A DNA stretch of 64,000 nucleotides from Capillidium heterosporum (Eukaryota > Entomophthoromycota > Entomophthoromycetes > Entomophthorales > Capillidiaceae): positions 868,001 through 932,000 of the forward strand of contig WBMQ01000013.1 in the NCBI GenBank assembly GCA_016630905.1, written 5' to 3'. The notes under the pieces were generated by a model that made no database searches, had not been told where the DNA came from, and worked only from the letters and a program-made list of their open reading frames with translations. Below are positions 44,553 through 55,972 of the stretch, piece by piece. Position 1 is the stretch's first letter, and each line of letters begins with the position of its first letter. The position numbers and the translations under genes were made by a program.

Positions 44553-45028
44553 GCGTTCGGAACTAAATACTATTCTAGTTTTAAAATTTTGTGTTGTACA
44601 CTTTAATTTTTAAATGTCGTCATATTTTATATTATTATAGATGTACTTGAACTTAAATTATTACAATTTAGAACATACTTTATAATATAAGCTGTAGTTT
44701 GTTTACCTTTTGATATATTGGAATTTTTATTTTGCTTTGGTAAACCATCATTACTATTTCAGTTTAATACTTTAGTATAAGTAACTGCTACCTCATATAG
44801 TCCAGCTAGATATATAAGCTTCATTATTATCTGCAGATACTTTTGATAGTTCTAAGGGACAGCAGTCCACAATCTTTTAGCCAATCTACTTCATTTAAAG
44901 TAGAGTACCAAATCCTAGCGCTTAACTTTACTAAAAAACACAGTTCCCTACTTTAACTACAATATGAAAATTTATTCAATTTCTATTTAACGTGACATCT
45001 CACCTACCAATCTAGCCAAAAACTAAAG
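44553..45028. other. Gene-free spacer
   Basis: About 475 bp between convergent genes; no supported feature. Confidence 0.4.
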
Positions 45029-46726
45029 TCAATTCCCCGGTAAATCGGTCGACATCGATCTGCCTTTAGCTCTAGGCTTCCTATTCAACTCAAAATCAGG
45101 TAGCTTAAAATCTAAATCAGGGATGCCGACTGTATCGTTTACATTCGAAAAGGAACTAGTTCTTCGATGTCCCTTGGAAAATCCCTTAAACTTATCATCC
45201 CTATTCCTATTAGGTAGCTTTTCAAACTGCCACTTACGTTCCCAGTTGTCACTCCAAGTACTTTCGAGGAAGATGGGAGAAGCTATCACTTCCGCCATGT
45301 TAAACTCCTCTTCCAACGGTGAAAATGGAGTGAAGGGAGGGAATGTCTTTACGCTTAAACCATCTAGTGGATCTTGCTTCAAAACCTGGGAATTGAAAGG
45401 TAGGTCCGGGTAGCTTGTGGTTGAAAAAGCTGCATTAGGCCTGGGATAGGAGTTGGTGTCGATGCTATCCATTTTAAGAACGCCAGTGAAGTTACCGCTT
45501 CCAAACGGCTGGGTATCGAACATGTTCCACCCGTACTTTGATATGGAAGTGTAGATGACATCCAAAGTTTCTTTTCTTAGGTAGGGTGAAGCTAAAACTT
45601 TTTGGATGAACTGGGTTCCAGCGCATTGATCGGCGATGATCTCTTTGCACAGTGGGTATGGGTCCTCCTGGAAGAAAATCCTAAACAGCAGGTAGTCCCT
45701 AGTTGTTGAATCCAACTGTTGGTTGATCAGCCGTAGTACGATTGGTGAAGCCATCCGGTTACAGCTCAGGATATTCAAGTAGCTGGAGAAGTTGGTAGCC
45801 AATTCTTTATACTTTTCCTGGTCTTGGGAATCTAAGATCCAATTCAAAAGCAAGGAACCAGTTCAAGTTAGTGGAAATGGAGGTGGCGTTCATGACGATA
45901 GCTTGTGAAACCAAGATCTTTTGAGCTGGAGTTGTGTGTGGGCTATCCAAGCAAGTTCTAATAGCCCTTGCACCGAATCGTCCTTGTGATATGTCAAGAC
46001 ACCTGGAGTAAATAGCGTCGAATATGAACTGATTGTAAGGGGCACCAAATTTGAGGCAACACTGTACTACATAATTTCCAAATTGATCGAGTAGGAGGGC
46101 TGGCACGTAGAGGTACAAGGCATCGACGATCTTCAAAACCTAAAAATAAAGTTAATGTTGAATTTTTTATGTAGATGTACCTGGGCATCAGTATTGGCAC
46201 ATTCAATCATCTTTTGGATTGCCCATGTTCCATTTTTATCTTTTTAAAATTAATTCAAGAGGTATAAAGCTGTACTTACGGATCCCTATGGCAGCCATGT
46301 GAGGAGCTACGGCACAGATAATGGATTGCCTATGCTTATCGGTCCCACACTCCACCAATTTTTGAATGATAATGTTCCCAATATAGTCTAGAACAAATTA
46401 GCTTGATGGTATTGGGCTACGCTACCTGAGCAAAGGTCAGCCCAACATCCTTCTGTCTCGTTGTATATGGAATCGATGATCTCGGGGGTAAAGGTGGATT
46501 CCAATTGCTTGCGAAGTTCCTTGAGTCTAGGCGGCTCAATCCGCTTATTCAAGTTGGGATTGGGGATGGAGGGAAGGACCATTAAATACTTAATTAGGTT
46601 AAGATGCTCTAAAATGTTATTAGCTTTGTATTTTAAAAGTGCCCTACCGTTCTCCTTGGCTTTCTTTTCCATAGTAGCTTTGACGGGCACTAGGAAAGTA
46701 CTTGGTTGGTAGGTGGCAAAGTTCAT
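45029..46726 (-). CDS. PUF-repeat RNA-binding protein with a +1 frame change
   Basis: Four exons: 46726-46426, 46387-46280, 46239-46181 and from 46139; introns 38-41 nt. Pumilio repeats are clear: YIGNIIIQKLVECGTDKHR, IHKNGTWAIQKMIECANT, LLLDQFGNYVVQCCLKFG and SQGRFGARAIRTCLDSPH. The last exon reads ATSISTNLNWF and then must move +1 (about 45852-45858, TGGTTCCTTGC) to continue LLLNWILDSQDQ, the body of the next repeat, and on to a 150-residue disordered Ser/Pro/Arg tail ending STDLPGN. Unshifted, the protein would stop at 45807, mid-repeat. PUF proteins bind 3' UTRs and control mRNA stability or location. The divergent repeats suggest the JSN1/PUF2 group rather than classic Pumilio. Confidence 0.88.
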
Positions 46727-48511
46727 GATGGTGAAGGGTTTATAGTGTCGAAATATTAGTTTCTACAGTGTGAGAAAAATTTTACTTGATTCTTTAGGTA
46801 TTTCTCATTTATATACCTTTGATATGTGGTAGAATTTTCATTGAAAGCTGCCAATCAAACTTGCAAAACACAAGCACGTCTTTAGGATCTTCCAATGAAA
46901 TACGCAAACTACCGAAGATTGCAGATTTTTATTTGATTTAAGTTTGGATCTGAGGGAAAGTAACGTCTACCAAAACTTCAAGTTGTAGTTTGCTGGAAAA
47001 AGCCATCTCAAGACTATGGTTTTATAATACTCTATGACTTTATAGGAGATGTAGATTTAGTCTGATTTTAACATATCTATATAGTAATCGTGAATTTTTA
47101 TAAATATTTCGATCTAATTTTTTCTAGTAAAAACTTATACGAAGGTACATAGTAAATGAAACGTAGGGAAAGATCAAGAAAAGGCAAATAAGTTTCAAAA
47201 TTGATTTAGCTATATAATTTATAAGGTAGGTAGAAGTAGGTGAAGTTAAATATGATGTGTTTCAAGATTTAAAAGGGATTATGAAGTCAAGTGAAGTTGC
47301 AGTTTTTATTAATTCGACAAATCAATACTAAACTGAACATAGTATTGTATAGTTTATAATGTGATGCGGCTTAATGGCTAATAAAGGTAGGCGGCAGTAG
47401 GTCAATTTGCTACGATAAGCTTCACAATGTATAGCAACTGGTATTTTAGCATATCGTCTAAAGATTTGTTACATTACTAAAAATATCGATGGCATATCAT
47501 TGTGGCTTTCCATCATTAACATAAAGATCGATTTTGTTGCAAATTTCCTTCCCCACTCCTTTAATTTATCATATTCATATAGGATGGTGTTTATTTTTTA
47601 AACATACTTACCAACTAATATAAAAATGGATTTAACAACGTGCATTAATTAGAAAGGTGAAGGAAAACGTCCTTAGCAAAAGAAGCTATGAAACTATATA
47701 TAAGAAATAAACCCGATAACCAATACCAAATATAGTTTTATATACTTTGATATATGTCCCGTAATTTACTTTTGTATCAATATAAATTGAAAAAATTATA
47801 TTTTGTCATTAGGAAAAATGCCACTTTAGAAATAAACTATACTAAATATCTCTGTATGGCTTTCTTGGAGGTGCTTATATATATTTACCTACTACCAGGA
47901 CTACAACCCATCGCTTCAAAGCATTTTGATTTTTTAGGAGGATGTAACGGTAGTTTCTATCAGAATATTATTTTAGTTTATATCAAATATCCATACTATT
48001 CTAAAAGCTTATACTAATAAAACACTTGTGTGACTACAATACGCAAATCTAAACTTATGAGGAATACTGCAGTTTTGAATTAGGTAGATACACCCAAGCT
48101 TTGATATACGAAACTTAAAAATATTACCTATTTTGATATAAAATACATATTTTCCTTTTCAGCTAGTAAGTCATGTTGTATATAAAATTATAAACTATGA
48201 ATCATTAACAATAGTAAAAAAATCAGTGATGGCTGAGTTAGAAAGCTTTTAATGTAGTAAAAGTATATATTCAACTATATATATGGATAATATAACTAGT
48301 TTAAGCTGGAATCCAAACGAGCATTTAAAATATTGACTACTGTTTTAATATATACTTTGAAAAATGAGGTTAAGTAGTGGCATCATAGTAAAACAAACGA
48401 ACTCCATGAAGATTTTACTACTAACCTGCGCTTGCTGTCAATATAAAGGCCCAGAGCAGATAAATTTGAAAACTTTACTAAGACTATAAACAAAAGTGGA
48501 TGTAGGTGAAC
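46727..48511. other. Gene-free spacer
   Basis: About 1.8 kb, A+T-rich. The plus-strand ATG ORF 47754-48017 (87 aa, Tyr/Ile/Leu-rich) has a composition expected of A+T-rich noise and no recognisable domain. Confidence 0.35.
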
Positions 48512-48967
48512 CTATTGAAGTTTGGTTGCTGAGAGGATCTCGAAAATATTTTCAAATTTAATACCAAACATCTTGTTCTTTCTGAGCTTAATTTCATCAT
48601 TGGTAACGGCTTGCTGACCTAGATTTGAGGTATATTACTAGATATTTTAGGTTGAATATGGTAGAATAAAAGGCTATCTCGACTAAAAAACACACTTGAA
48701 ATTTGTCCTTTACTTGACGAAAGTGGAATCATTCATACTCATTAAAAGGTCTAGTCTAGTCATAAATCGGCCCAAAGCTATCTCACCTTTGCTCTTGAAG
48801 TTTAAAGTCCAGTTTTCAATTCTTTCATTGTTTTTCAGCTCTAAGCGGAAGGTACCGTTGACCTTCTCGAGTTGAACTTTACATTCAGCTGGGGATAACG
48901 ATTTCAACGAAGTTTTGAGCTGCTGCAAAAAATTACTAGATTTGAACCCTTTGGCTTTGACGGACAT
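48512..48967 (-). pseudogene. Third SCP2 copy, frame broken and PTS1 lost
   Basis: Exon 1 (48967 to about 48697: MSVKAKGFKSSNFLQQLKTS, GTFRLELKNNERIENWTLNFKSKGEIALG, DLLMSMNDSTFVK) ends at TAA. Compared with the other two copies, about 5 bp are missing just there; a +1 shift at AAG-TAA-A would continue KGQIS to an intron at the conserved site. Exon 2 (48618-48512) encodes QQAVTNDEIKLRKNKMFGIKFENIF and ends TKLQ, so the tripeptide KL terminus is capped by Gln and should no longer target peroxisomes. It is a host-gene duplicate, most likely a pseudogene, though codons remain mostly intact. An upstream TATAAGGTGC resembles the promoters of its paralogues. Confidence 0.7.
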
Positions 48968-50088
48968 GTTGCTTGTGAGGTTTGTTGGTTGATGAAAGAT
49001 ACTTGCAATCAAAATTTTAAGCACCTTATACCTTTTTTCAGATACTTTTGAACTGGACTTGTTGATATTGAATATAAACCTACCTTTTGAAAAGTCAATT
49101 AGAAGGCAAGTTGGGAGAATATTGGCCTATTATACTGGGAAACTTTGGGATAAAACTTCTACATCACTTGAAACTTGAATAAAAGTAGATGATCTATTTG
49201 GTCAATCTATATATTTTTGCCATGACAGGGTGTGATAATTTTAATATCTTACGGTTTAGTCCGTACCAGTTGCGAGTAAAGAAATGTGCGTCGCTGTACA
49301 TCATAACTAGTGATGTATCAAAGTTAATCGTGCAGGTAGAGTGATAAAGGTATATGGCTTCATACTTTGGATCTAATGGAAACTGATAAGTCCCTATCAA
49401 GTGATTTAACCAATATATATAATTTAAATACATCTCTATAAGATATCCTGAATAAGTTTACAAAGAGTTAAAGTTTTACAAATCATCGTTGGTACACCGA
49501 TGCTTTATTTATGTTTGTATGTATAGTAAAAACCTGCAAAAGAAGGGCTTAATAGTGGATTTCGTATAAATACTTCAAATAAGAAAAAAGCAGTCAAATC
49601 TAACTTTGATCAAACCTATCAGTATTTTATCATTCTTTTTGGAACGAGTTTGGGAAGAAATTTTGCCTATTTTTTAGCCAATCTTTTCTATCTCAGGTAT
49701 CACCATCTACTGCTCCAATACTAAGGATGGTGTCGCTCTATATTGAGTATTTGATAGTATACATCCTTTTATACACCAGTGTGGGTATATTAGCCACTTG
49801 ATCGAAATATAAAGTAGTTAAAGGGACATGGAGACGATATAATTGAATGGGCAGATCAATATATTTTGGGTTAGTAGATAGTTGCTGTTTGATTGAGCAC
49901 ATATGCATCGAAATTTAATCACTAAACGAAAGGATATTAAAAAATTAATAAGTTACAAAAATTAATATATATGTTGCTAATTGTCATACTCATTTACATT
50001 TTAATTAGTAGAAAATTCAAGTCAAAAATATAAACATTAACTATATAATAGAGTAAAACACTAGATTTAATATATATCCTTATACAGA
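48968..50088. other. Spacer with a doubtful minus-strand ORF
   Basis: The minus-strand ATG ORF 49194-49433 (79 aa, LDPKYEAIYLYHSTCTINFD ... YSDAHFFTRNWYGLNR) has a more protein-like composition than its surroundings, but no start context or family. The rest is A+T-rich. Confidence 0.3.
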
Positions 50089-51174
50089 TTACTGGGCCGG
50101 CTCAGCAAGTTCAATAGCGAAACCTAGACCAAGTCTAACAAACTGGGAGACGTGATCGTAGTTGACGAACTGAGTAGTATCTTGAGGGGTATGGAGGCGA
50201 TTATTGATAATATCTTCGCCAGGTTGAGAAGACTTGTAACCAGCACGGTTGAAAGAGGCGTGGTCCGAACAAGCGTAACCACATCTTCCATTGAACCATT
50301 TGTAGGTGGAGTAATTGTCAATTAGCAATCGGGTGAACTGGGTTAAGGCGGGGTCGGTGTAGTCGGTAAGGAGTTGGATACGTTTGCTCTCATTATAACC
50401 AGTCATATCGAGCTGCAGCATACCGACGACATTGACCTTCTTGGCAGCATAGGCCTGGGCAATAGCTTGGGATCCACGAAGACCGACCTCCTCAGCGGCA
50501 TAGAATTGGAATTCGATGGTACGACGAGGTTTGAAGTTGGATTTGGCCAGGGTTCTTAGGATCTCGAGGACAGAAGTGGTTCCAGAACCGTCATCGTCGG
50601 CACCGGGAGCAACACCACCAGAGGGGTTGTTCAAGTTGATGGAGTCCATGTGGGCACCGATGACGACGACTTCTGACTTGAGGTCAGTACCTTCGATGCG
50701 AGCAATGACAGAAGACTGGGCCCAGGTGTGCTTGTACAAGCTGGCGGAGAAGGGGCCGGTGTAGCCGGCAGCAGCCTTCTTGACTTCTTCTAAAAGGAAG
50801 TTGGAGGCTTGGACACCGTAGGTCGAGGTGTAGTAGCGGTTGTAGATGGCCGAGTAGCTGGTCAAGAACTTGGACATGACCGATTTGTCGATGAGGGAGA
50901 TGGCACCGTTGACAATGGTGGGGTAGGATACCTTGGTAGGAATGGCGGCAGCAGCGGCACGCTCATCAGGCTGGAACTTGACTTCGTTCTGATGGTCGGT
51001 GATGTCGAAGAAGTGCTTGCGGTTACGGATGAGGTCCAAGACTTCGTTCTCAGTCAACCAGACTGGGGCAGTCTTCTCACTGAGCTGGATGAGACGCTTC
51101 TCAGCCTGAGGGATGGCATTGGCACTTACAGCTGAAATGGCAAGCAGAGTTAATAGGGCGGTGAAGGCACGCAT
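50089..51174 (-). CDS. Secreted M28 leucine aminopeptidase, copy 1
   Basis: Single exon, 361 aa. Signal peptide MRAFTALLTLLAISAVSANA, then a propeptide (to about 75) and the M28 catalytic domain. Di-zinc ligands and catalytic residues by comparison with the Aeromonas enzyme: H175 (GAHMDS), D193 or D194 (GADDDGSG), catalytic E228 and ligand E229 (AAEEVG), D256 (LDMTGY) and H328 (LHTPQDT); C298 and C302 would form the conserved disulfide. It removes N-terminal residues from peptides outside the cell. It forms a divergent pair with copy 2 (51999-53084). They differ at seven residues, six of them clustered between 267 and 316. Codon use is more C-rich than in neighbours, fitting high expression. 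Confidence 0.95.
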   Translation of the reverse strand: MRAFTALLTLLAISAVSANAIPQAEKRLIQLSEKTAPVWLTENEVLDLIRNRKHFFDITDHQNEVKFQPDERAAAAAIPTKVSYPTIVNGAISLIDKSVMSKFLTSYSAIYNRYYTSTYGVQASNFLLEEVKKAAAGYTGPFSASLYKHTWAQSSVIARIEGTDLKSEVVVIGAHMDSINLNNPSGGVAPGADDDGSGTTSVLEILRTLAKSNFKPRRTIEFQFYAAEEVGLRGSQAIAQAYAAKKVNVVGMLQLDMTGYNESKRIQLLTDYTDPALTQFTRLLIDNYSTYKWFNGRCGYACSDHASFNRAGYKSSQPGEDIINNRLHTPQDTTQFVNYDHVSQFVRLGLGFAIELAEPAQ

Positions 51175-51998
51175 TCAGTTTTTAAAATTTTAACCTTTAT
51201 TAGTTTAATTGAGGTGCTTATATACATGTTTTATGCACTATAAAATAAAGGAGATACCTGTATATGTGCTACTTAATACCATGCTCAACAGCCTTAAACC
51301 ATATGCACCAACTTGATATATCGCCATTGGCACTAGTCAAGGTGATCGAACCAGAAATGGACAGAAATAGCGACTATAAAATTCCAAATTAACAGCACTA
51401 TATAACTAAGATAGCTTTTAGTTATACGTCATTTTATCCAGAATTTGCGGATCCGTCGTTCAGTCTTTATCTCTAACAGGGTCTACCGCCCATTTTGCGT
51501 TTATGGGCAATATTGATCACAAGTCCAACTGAATCTTAAAATTAGGCTTTTAGCCAGCTAATTTTTTAGTGAACCAGGATGGACATATGGCTTCCAGATG
51601 ACCCTATTCAATCCTTTATCCATACAAGCTTTAGCTCTACCAATTGAGAATGATCTTATATGATTATTTTTGGCAATATTTCTTGAAAACTAACGTCACA
51701 TTTGGATGAGGTGTCCGTGACTTGAGTAAGTTGGCCAGTGGTATGTGATGGGCAGCTGATTCATTAATTTTTGCTTGCACCTCAACTAGGCTAAATTATA
51801 TCGAAAGCGGCAATAACTTTGGCCAAAAATAAAAGCTGAAGGAGTAGAAAGCTCAGAAGAACACATCATTTGAGCTGCATGCGTAAAGCTAGGCATTTAA
51901 GTTTTAATGATGCCTTCAGCACTTTATTTACACTTCGTAATTTAGATATATAAGCACCACGTCTGAATCGATAATGGTTAAGTTCCAATTAACACAAA
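51175..51998. promoter_or_regulatory. Divergent promoter region between the two aminopeptidase genes
   Basis: 824 bp with no ORF of note. Both ends carry TATATAAGCACC, on the minus strand at 51213-51224 and on the plus strand at 51947-51958, each 39-52 bp before the ATG. The rest of the two flanks is not similar, so the shared box suggests a common, perhaps coordinated, core promoter. Confidence 0.6.
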
Positions 51999-53084
51999 AT
52001 GCGTGCCTTCACCACTTTACTAACCCTGCTTGCCATTTCAGCTGTAAGTGCCAATGCCATCCCTCAGGCTGAGAAGCGTCTCATCCAGCTCAGTGAGAAG
52101 ACTGCCCCAGTCTGGTTGACTGAGAACGAAGTCTTGGACCTCATCCGTAACCGCAAGCACTTCTTCGACATCACCGACCATCAGAACGAAGTCAAGTTCC
52201 AGCCTGATGAGCGTGCCGCTGCTGCCGCCATTCCTACCAAGGTATCCTACCCCACCATTGTCAACGGTGCCATCTCCCTCATCGACAAATCGGTCATGTC
52301 CAAGTTCTTGACCAGCTACTCGGCCATCTACAACCGCTACTACACCTCGACCTACGGTGTCCAAGCCTCCAACTTCCTTTTAGAAGAAGTCAAGAAGGCT
52401 GCTGCCGGCTACACCGGCCCCTTCTCCGCCAGCTTGTACAAGCACACCTGGGCCCAGTCTTCCGTCATTGCTCGCATCGAAGGTACTGACCTCAAGTCAG
52501 AAGTCGTCGTCATCGGTGCCCACATGGACTCCATCAACTTGAACAACCCCTCTGGTGGTGTTGCTCCCGGTGCCGACGATGACGGTTCTGGAACCACTTC
52601 TGTCCTCGAGATCCTAAGAACCCTGGCCAAATCCAACTTCAAACCTCGTCGTACCATCGAATTCCAATTCTATGCCGCTGAGGAGGTCGGTCTTCGTGGA
52701 TCCCAAGCTATTGCCCAGGCCTATGCTGCCAAGAAGGTCAATGTCGTCGGTATGCTGCAGCTCGATATGACTGGTTACAATGAGAGCAAGCGCATTAAGC
52801 TCCTTACCGACTACACCGACCCCGCCTTGACTCAGTTCACTAGACTCGTGATCGACAACTACTCCACCTACAAGTGGTTCAACGGTCAGTGCGGATATGC
52901 CTGCTCCGATCACGCCTCCTACAACCGTGCCGGTTACAAATCGGCTCAGCCTGGTGAAGACATCATTAACAACCGTCTACATACTCCCCAAGATACTACT
53001 CAGTTCGTCAACTACGATCACGTCTCCCAGTTTGTTAGACTTGGTCTAGGTTTCGCCATTGAACTTGCTGAGCCGGCCCAGTAA
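51999..53084 (+). CDS. Secreted M28 leucine aminopeptidase, copy 2
   Basis: Single exon, 361 aa. It has the same domains and catalytic residues as copy 1 (H175, D193/D194, E228, E229, D256, H328). Replacements relative to copy 1 are A6T, Q267K, L284V, R297Q, F308Y and S316A, and one nearby position. DNA identity is near-complete from codon 10 to about 255 and over the last 75 bp plus the start of the 3' UTR, but falls sharply in between, mostly by silent changes. This mosaic pattern is typical of gene conversion between inverted copies. Confidence 0.95.
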   Translation: MRAFTTLLTLLAISAVSANAIPQAEKRLIQLSEKTAPVWLTENEVLDLIRNRKHFFDITDHQNEVKFQPDERAAAAAIPTKVSYPTIVNGAISLIDKSVMSKFLTSYSAIYNRYYTSTYGVQASNFLLEEVKKAAAGYTGPFSASLYKHTWAQSSVIARIEGTDLKSEVVVIGAHMDSINLNNPSGGVAPGADDDGSGTTSVLEILRTLAKSNFKPRRTIEFQFYAAEEVGLRGSQAIAQAYAAKKVNVVGMLQLDMTGYNESKRIKLLTDYTDPALTQFTRLVIDNYSTYKWFNGQCGYACSDHASYNRAGYKSAQPGEDIINNRLHTPQDTTQFVNYDHVSQFVRLGLGFAIELAEPAQ

Positions 53085-53642
53085 TCTGTATAAGGATATA
53101 TATATATTAAATTTTATCATATACTTCATATATACTATATTTTTTGACTTGTAATTTTTTCCAATTTAAATGTCAATTTCTTGCAAATTACTATGATGAT
53201 GCTTATATTGCTCCTTTTTGTTTAGTATGCAAAGTTTTGTACCTATGTACTTGCTCAAGATGTGGCTATTTACCAAGATAAAATAGGTTGGTGTACACAT
53301 CCAAGTATACTGCTTCCATGTCACTTGGATAATTGACATTCCTAATAAATAGAACCTATATCACTACTGATAAGGAAAATATCTATTGGTGGCTCATTAA
53401 TACAAAACTACACCATCCTTGGTATTGGAATGCACTAGCACATTGAATTGTATAAGGAAACTGAAATCTATATCTATTTATTTCTTTTAAGTTACACGGT
53501 ATTGTTACATTTTTAAAATAGTATATACGATTTAAGCAAATCAATTTATATCAAACCCATTTAAATACTATATATTCGAATAGATATACAAAAAGTAACT
53601 AAGTGGTAAAAAATCGATCTGTCCTTAGTCCAATTTTAATAT
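53085..53642. other. Gene-free spacer
   Basis: About 560 bp between convergent genes. Its first 20 bp match the 3' UTR start of aminopeptidase copy 1. Nothing else is seen. Confidence 0.4.
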
Positions 53643-54760
53643 CTACTGGTAGTTGTAGAAGCCTCTACCGACCTTCTTTCCTAAATACCCGGCATCAACA
53701 TAAGTGCGAAGCAAAGTGGCAGGTCGATATTTGGAATCTCCAATTTGGTTGTGCAAAACCTCCATAATGGACAAGCAAGTATCGAGACCGATGAAATCAG
53801 CTAAAGTCAAGGGACCCATAGGGTGGTTGGTACCTAACTGCATAGTAAGGTCGATATCCTCCTTGGTGGCTACGCCCTATTAAATAAAAGCTACATAAAT
53901 ATTATTTTTCAAATCCTTTTGGTTACTTCCTGTAAGGCAAAGACGGCTTCGTTGATAAAGGGCATCAAAAGTCTATTGGCAATGAATCCAGGGGTATCTA
54001 GGGATAAGGTAGTGGTCTTGTTCATGGCTTTGGATAGAGCTAAAGTGGCGTCCAAAGTGGCTTGGTTAGTGGACAACCCTTTGATAATCTCTACTAATTT
54101 CATAACAGGTACTGGGTTCATGAAATGCATACCAATAACCTTGAAAATAAGTACCAACTACAAATAAAATAGTACCTGTTCGGGACGCTTGGTAGCGGAA
54201 GCAATCTTAGTTATAGGGATCGATGAGGTGTTGGTAGCTAAAATAGTTTCTTTGGGACAGATCTCGTCCAATTTGGCGAACAAGTTCTTTTTGATATCCA
54301 AGTTTTCGACGATAGCTTCAACAACAAACTGACTGGAAGCCAGTTTCTCCAAATTGTCGGTTAGTTCGATGCGACTCAAGATTTCCTCCTGTTCGGCAGC
54401 TTGCAATTTACCTTTGCTGACATCTTTAGCCAGCAGCTTCTGTAAGAACTGGTGGCCTTTAGCCAGGGCGACAGGGCTGTGGTCGTAGAGGTATACCTTA
54501 GGGAGTTTGGCTACCTTGGCACCGACTAATGCAATGCCAACTCCCATCTGGCCAGCACCAACTACTGAAAAGGTTTGGGGAAGGGTACCCGTCTAAATAA
54601 AGTTAATAGCTATAGATTACCAAGGTGCTTACTGAGTAACTATGTTGGTGCTTGAGGAGAGTAGTTAAGTTTATCTAAATAATTTACCTTTGGTTAGTCG
54701 ATTTAAGTTGGCATTTTAGCTTACCCTACTGAATTGAACTCTGGAACGGTGGAAGTGCAT
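53643..54760 (-). CDS. Mitochondrial 3-hydroxyacyl-CoA (3-hydroxybutyryl-CoA) dehydrogenase, five exons
   Basis: Starts at ATG 54760 with a basic presequence ([12 protein letters not shown] | [14 protein letters not shown]). Next comes the NAD-binding fold ([52 protein letters not shown]), and after an intron the catalytic His region ([19 protein letters not shown], His with the downstream Glu) and [18 protein letters not shown]. The last exon has [25 protein letters not shown] and ends GRGFYNYQ. The introns are GT-AG and frame-neutral. It oxidises L-3-hydroxyacyl-CoA to 3-ketoacyl-CoA with NAD+ in short-chain beta-oxidation. The presequence marks it as mitochondrial. Length about 310 aa is typical. 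Confidence 0.92.
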
Positions 54761-55681
54761 TTTTAGGTTATTTCTTCAAACTGAAAAGCTTCGAAATCTG
54801 ATTTTCAGCTGTCAGCTTTGGTGGCTGAAACTTCACATATTTTATGACGTATCGTTATTGGTTTGGTCGCAGAGGTCTGGTGACTTTTTGAGGTTGCTGC
54901 CTTCCAAGTTTGTATACCTTGACAAATATCAAAAGTGAAAGCCAGAAGTATAAATTTATCTTCTATATTGCTTTCAATAATAATTTAAACATATATTCCT
55001 TCTATTCTGCTTAGGAGTAGTAAATAAAGAGTACATAAATAATAAAAATTTTCACTTAGCTTCCAACAATAGTTACAGTTTTATTTGACTTTCAGATATA
55101 GCTATTTTAGTATACTTTAAAAACTCGTAGTTGCTAAGTTTTCTGTAGCTTTTTAAAATATGTGAAACCAAAAGTGTTATCAATTATATACTGTCAACAT
55201 CTGTAAGTATATTTTGCAATGATATAAGTAGCCAATACATTGAGCTCTTTAATACGAATTAATGAATAAATAAGACCTAGTAGTTTTATATATAGCCATC
55301 CTTAAGTTATTAAAGAATTTACATTGCGATAACTGCTTCAATATATAATATCACCTCGCTATTCTATCAATATACTCGAAATTTATGTTTAAATTATACT
55401 AATACTCGATACTTAAAACTACAAATCAACGAGAATGTGCAATCCTAATAACAAAATCTACACTATTTTAAATACAAAATCAAAAATATATGCAAATGCT
55501 AAATGAGAATTTTGCAGTCGTAAGTATTTATTTCAATAGATGTTAGGAATTAAATTAAACTATATATTAAAGCTATGCTTGGATAATTTGTTAATAAATA
55601 TATAAATGTAAAAATACTTTATAGAAACCTAAAATATCTCATCTATGCATTTTAATCAATTTACATAAAAATGTGAAGCGC
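54761..55681. other. Gene-free spacer
   Basis: About 920 bp, very A+T-rich; no supported feature. Confidence 0.4.
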
Positions 55682-55972
55682 TTAAAAATTCCTGCCGTTC
55701 TTCAGTTGGAAGCGTTCCGGCTCTTTACCCTCATCACTTTGGATACACTTTAGCCAAACTTTGAAAGGCTCAACTATTTCTCTAGGTTCGTAGAACATGC
55801 CTTGAATAAAATCTTCCAAGTGGTCGTTGCATCTATGTGGTTTAGGCAGCTTACGGGGGAATCCTTTGTGGTTCTTTTCTGGCAATATATCGTAGTCGAA
55901 TAGAGCTTTCTTATTGTCCTCTGAGGTACTCGACTGTTTGTTCTGTTCAGGCTGGCTTGCGTTCTTGTCCAT
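55682..55972 (-). CDS. Small basic protein of unknown function
   Basis: 96 aa, single exon. The N-terminal 25 residues are polar (DKNASQPEQNKQSSTSEDNK); the rest is more ordered, with Pro-rich PRKLPKPHRCNDHLEDFIQG, FYEPREIVEPFKVWLKC and a polar end. It has two cysteines about 29 residues apart and no signal peptide or membrane segment. No family is recognised. Its composition is clearly coding compared with the flanking A+T-rich DNA. Confidence 0.6.
   Translation of the reverse strand: MDKNASQPEQNKQSSTSEDNKKALFDYDILPEKNHKGFPRKLPKPHRCNDHLEDFIQGMFYEPREIVEPFKVWLKCIQSDEGKEPERFQLKNGRNF

Noticed and set aside
44014-44613. Overlapping ORFs in other frames of the Tyr-rich repeat gene
   Set aside because: Composition is a direct product of the sense repeats (Thr/Ala- or Cys/Ser-rich shadows).
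50516-52657. Long antisense ORFs (82, 99 and 108 codons) over both aminopeptidases
   Set aside because: They mirror the C-rich codons of the sense genes and are identical in both copies only because the DNA is identical. No independent coding support.
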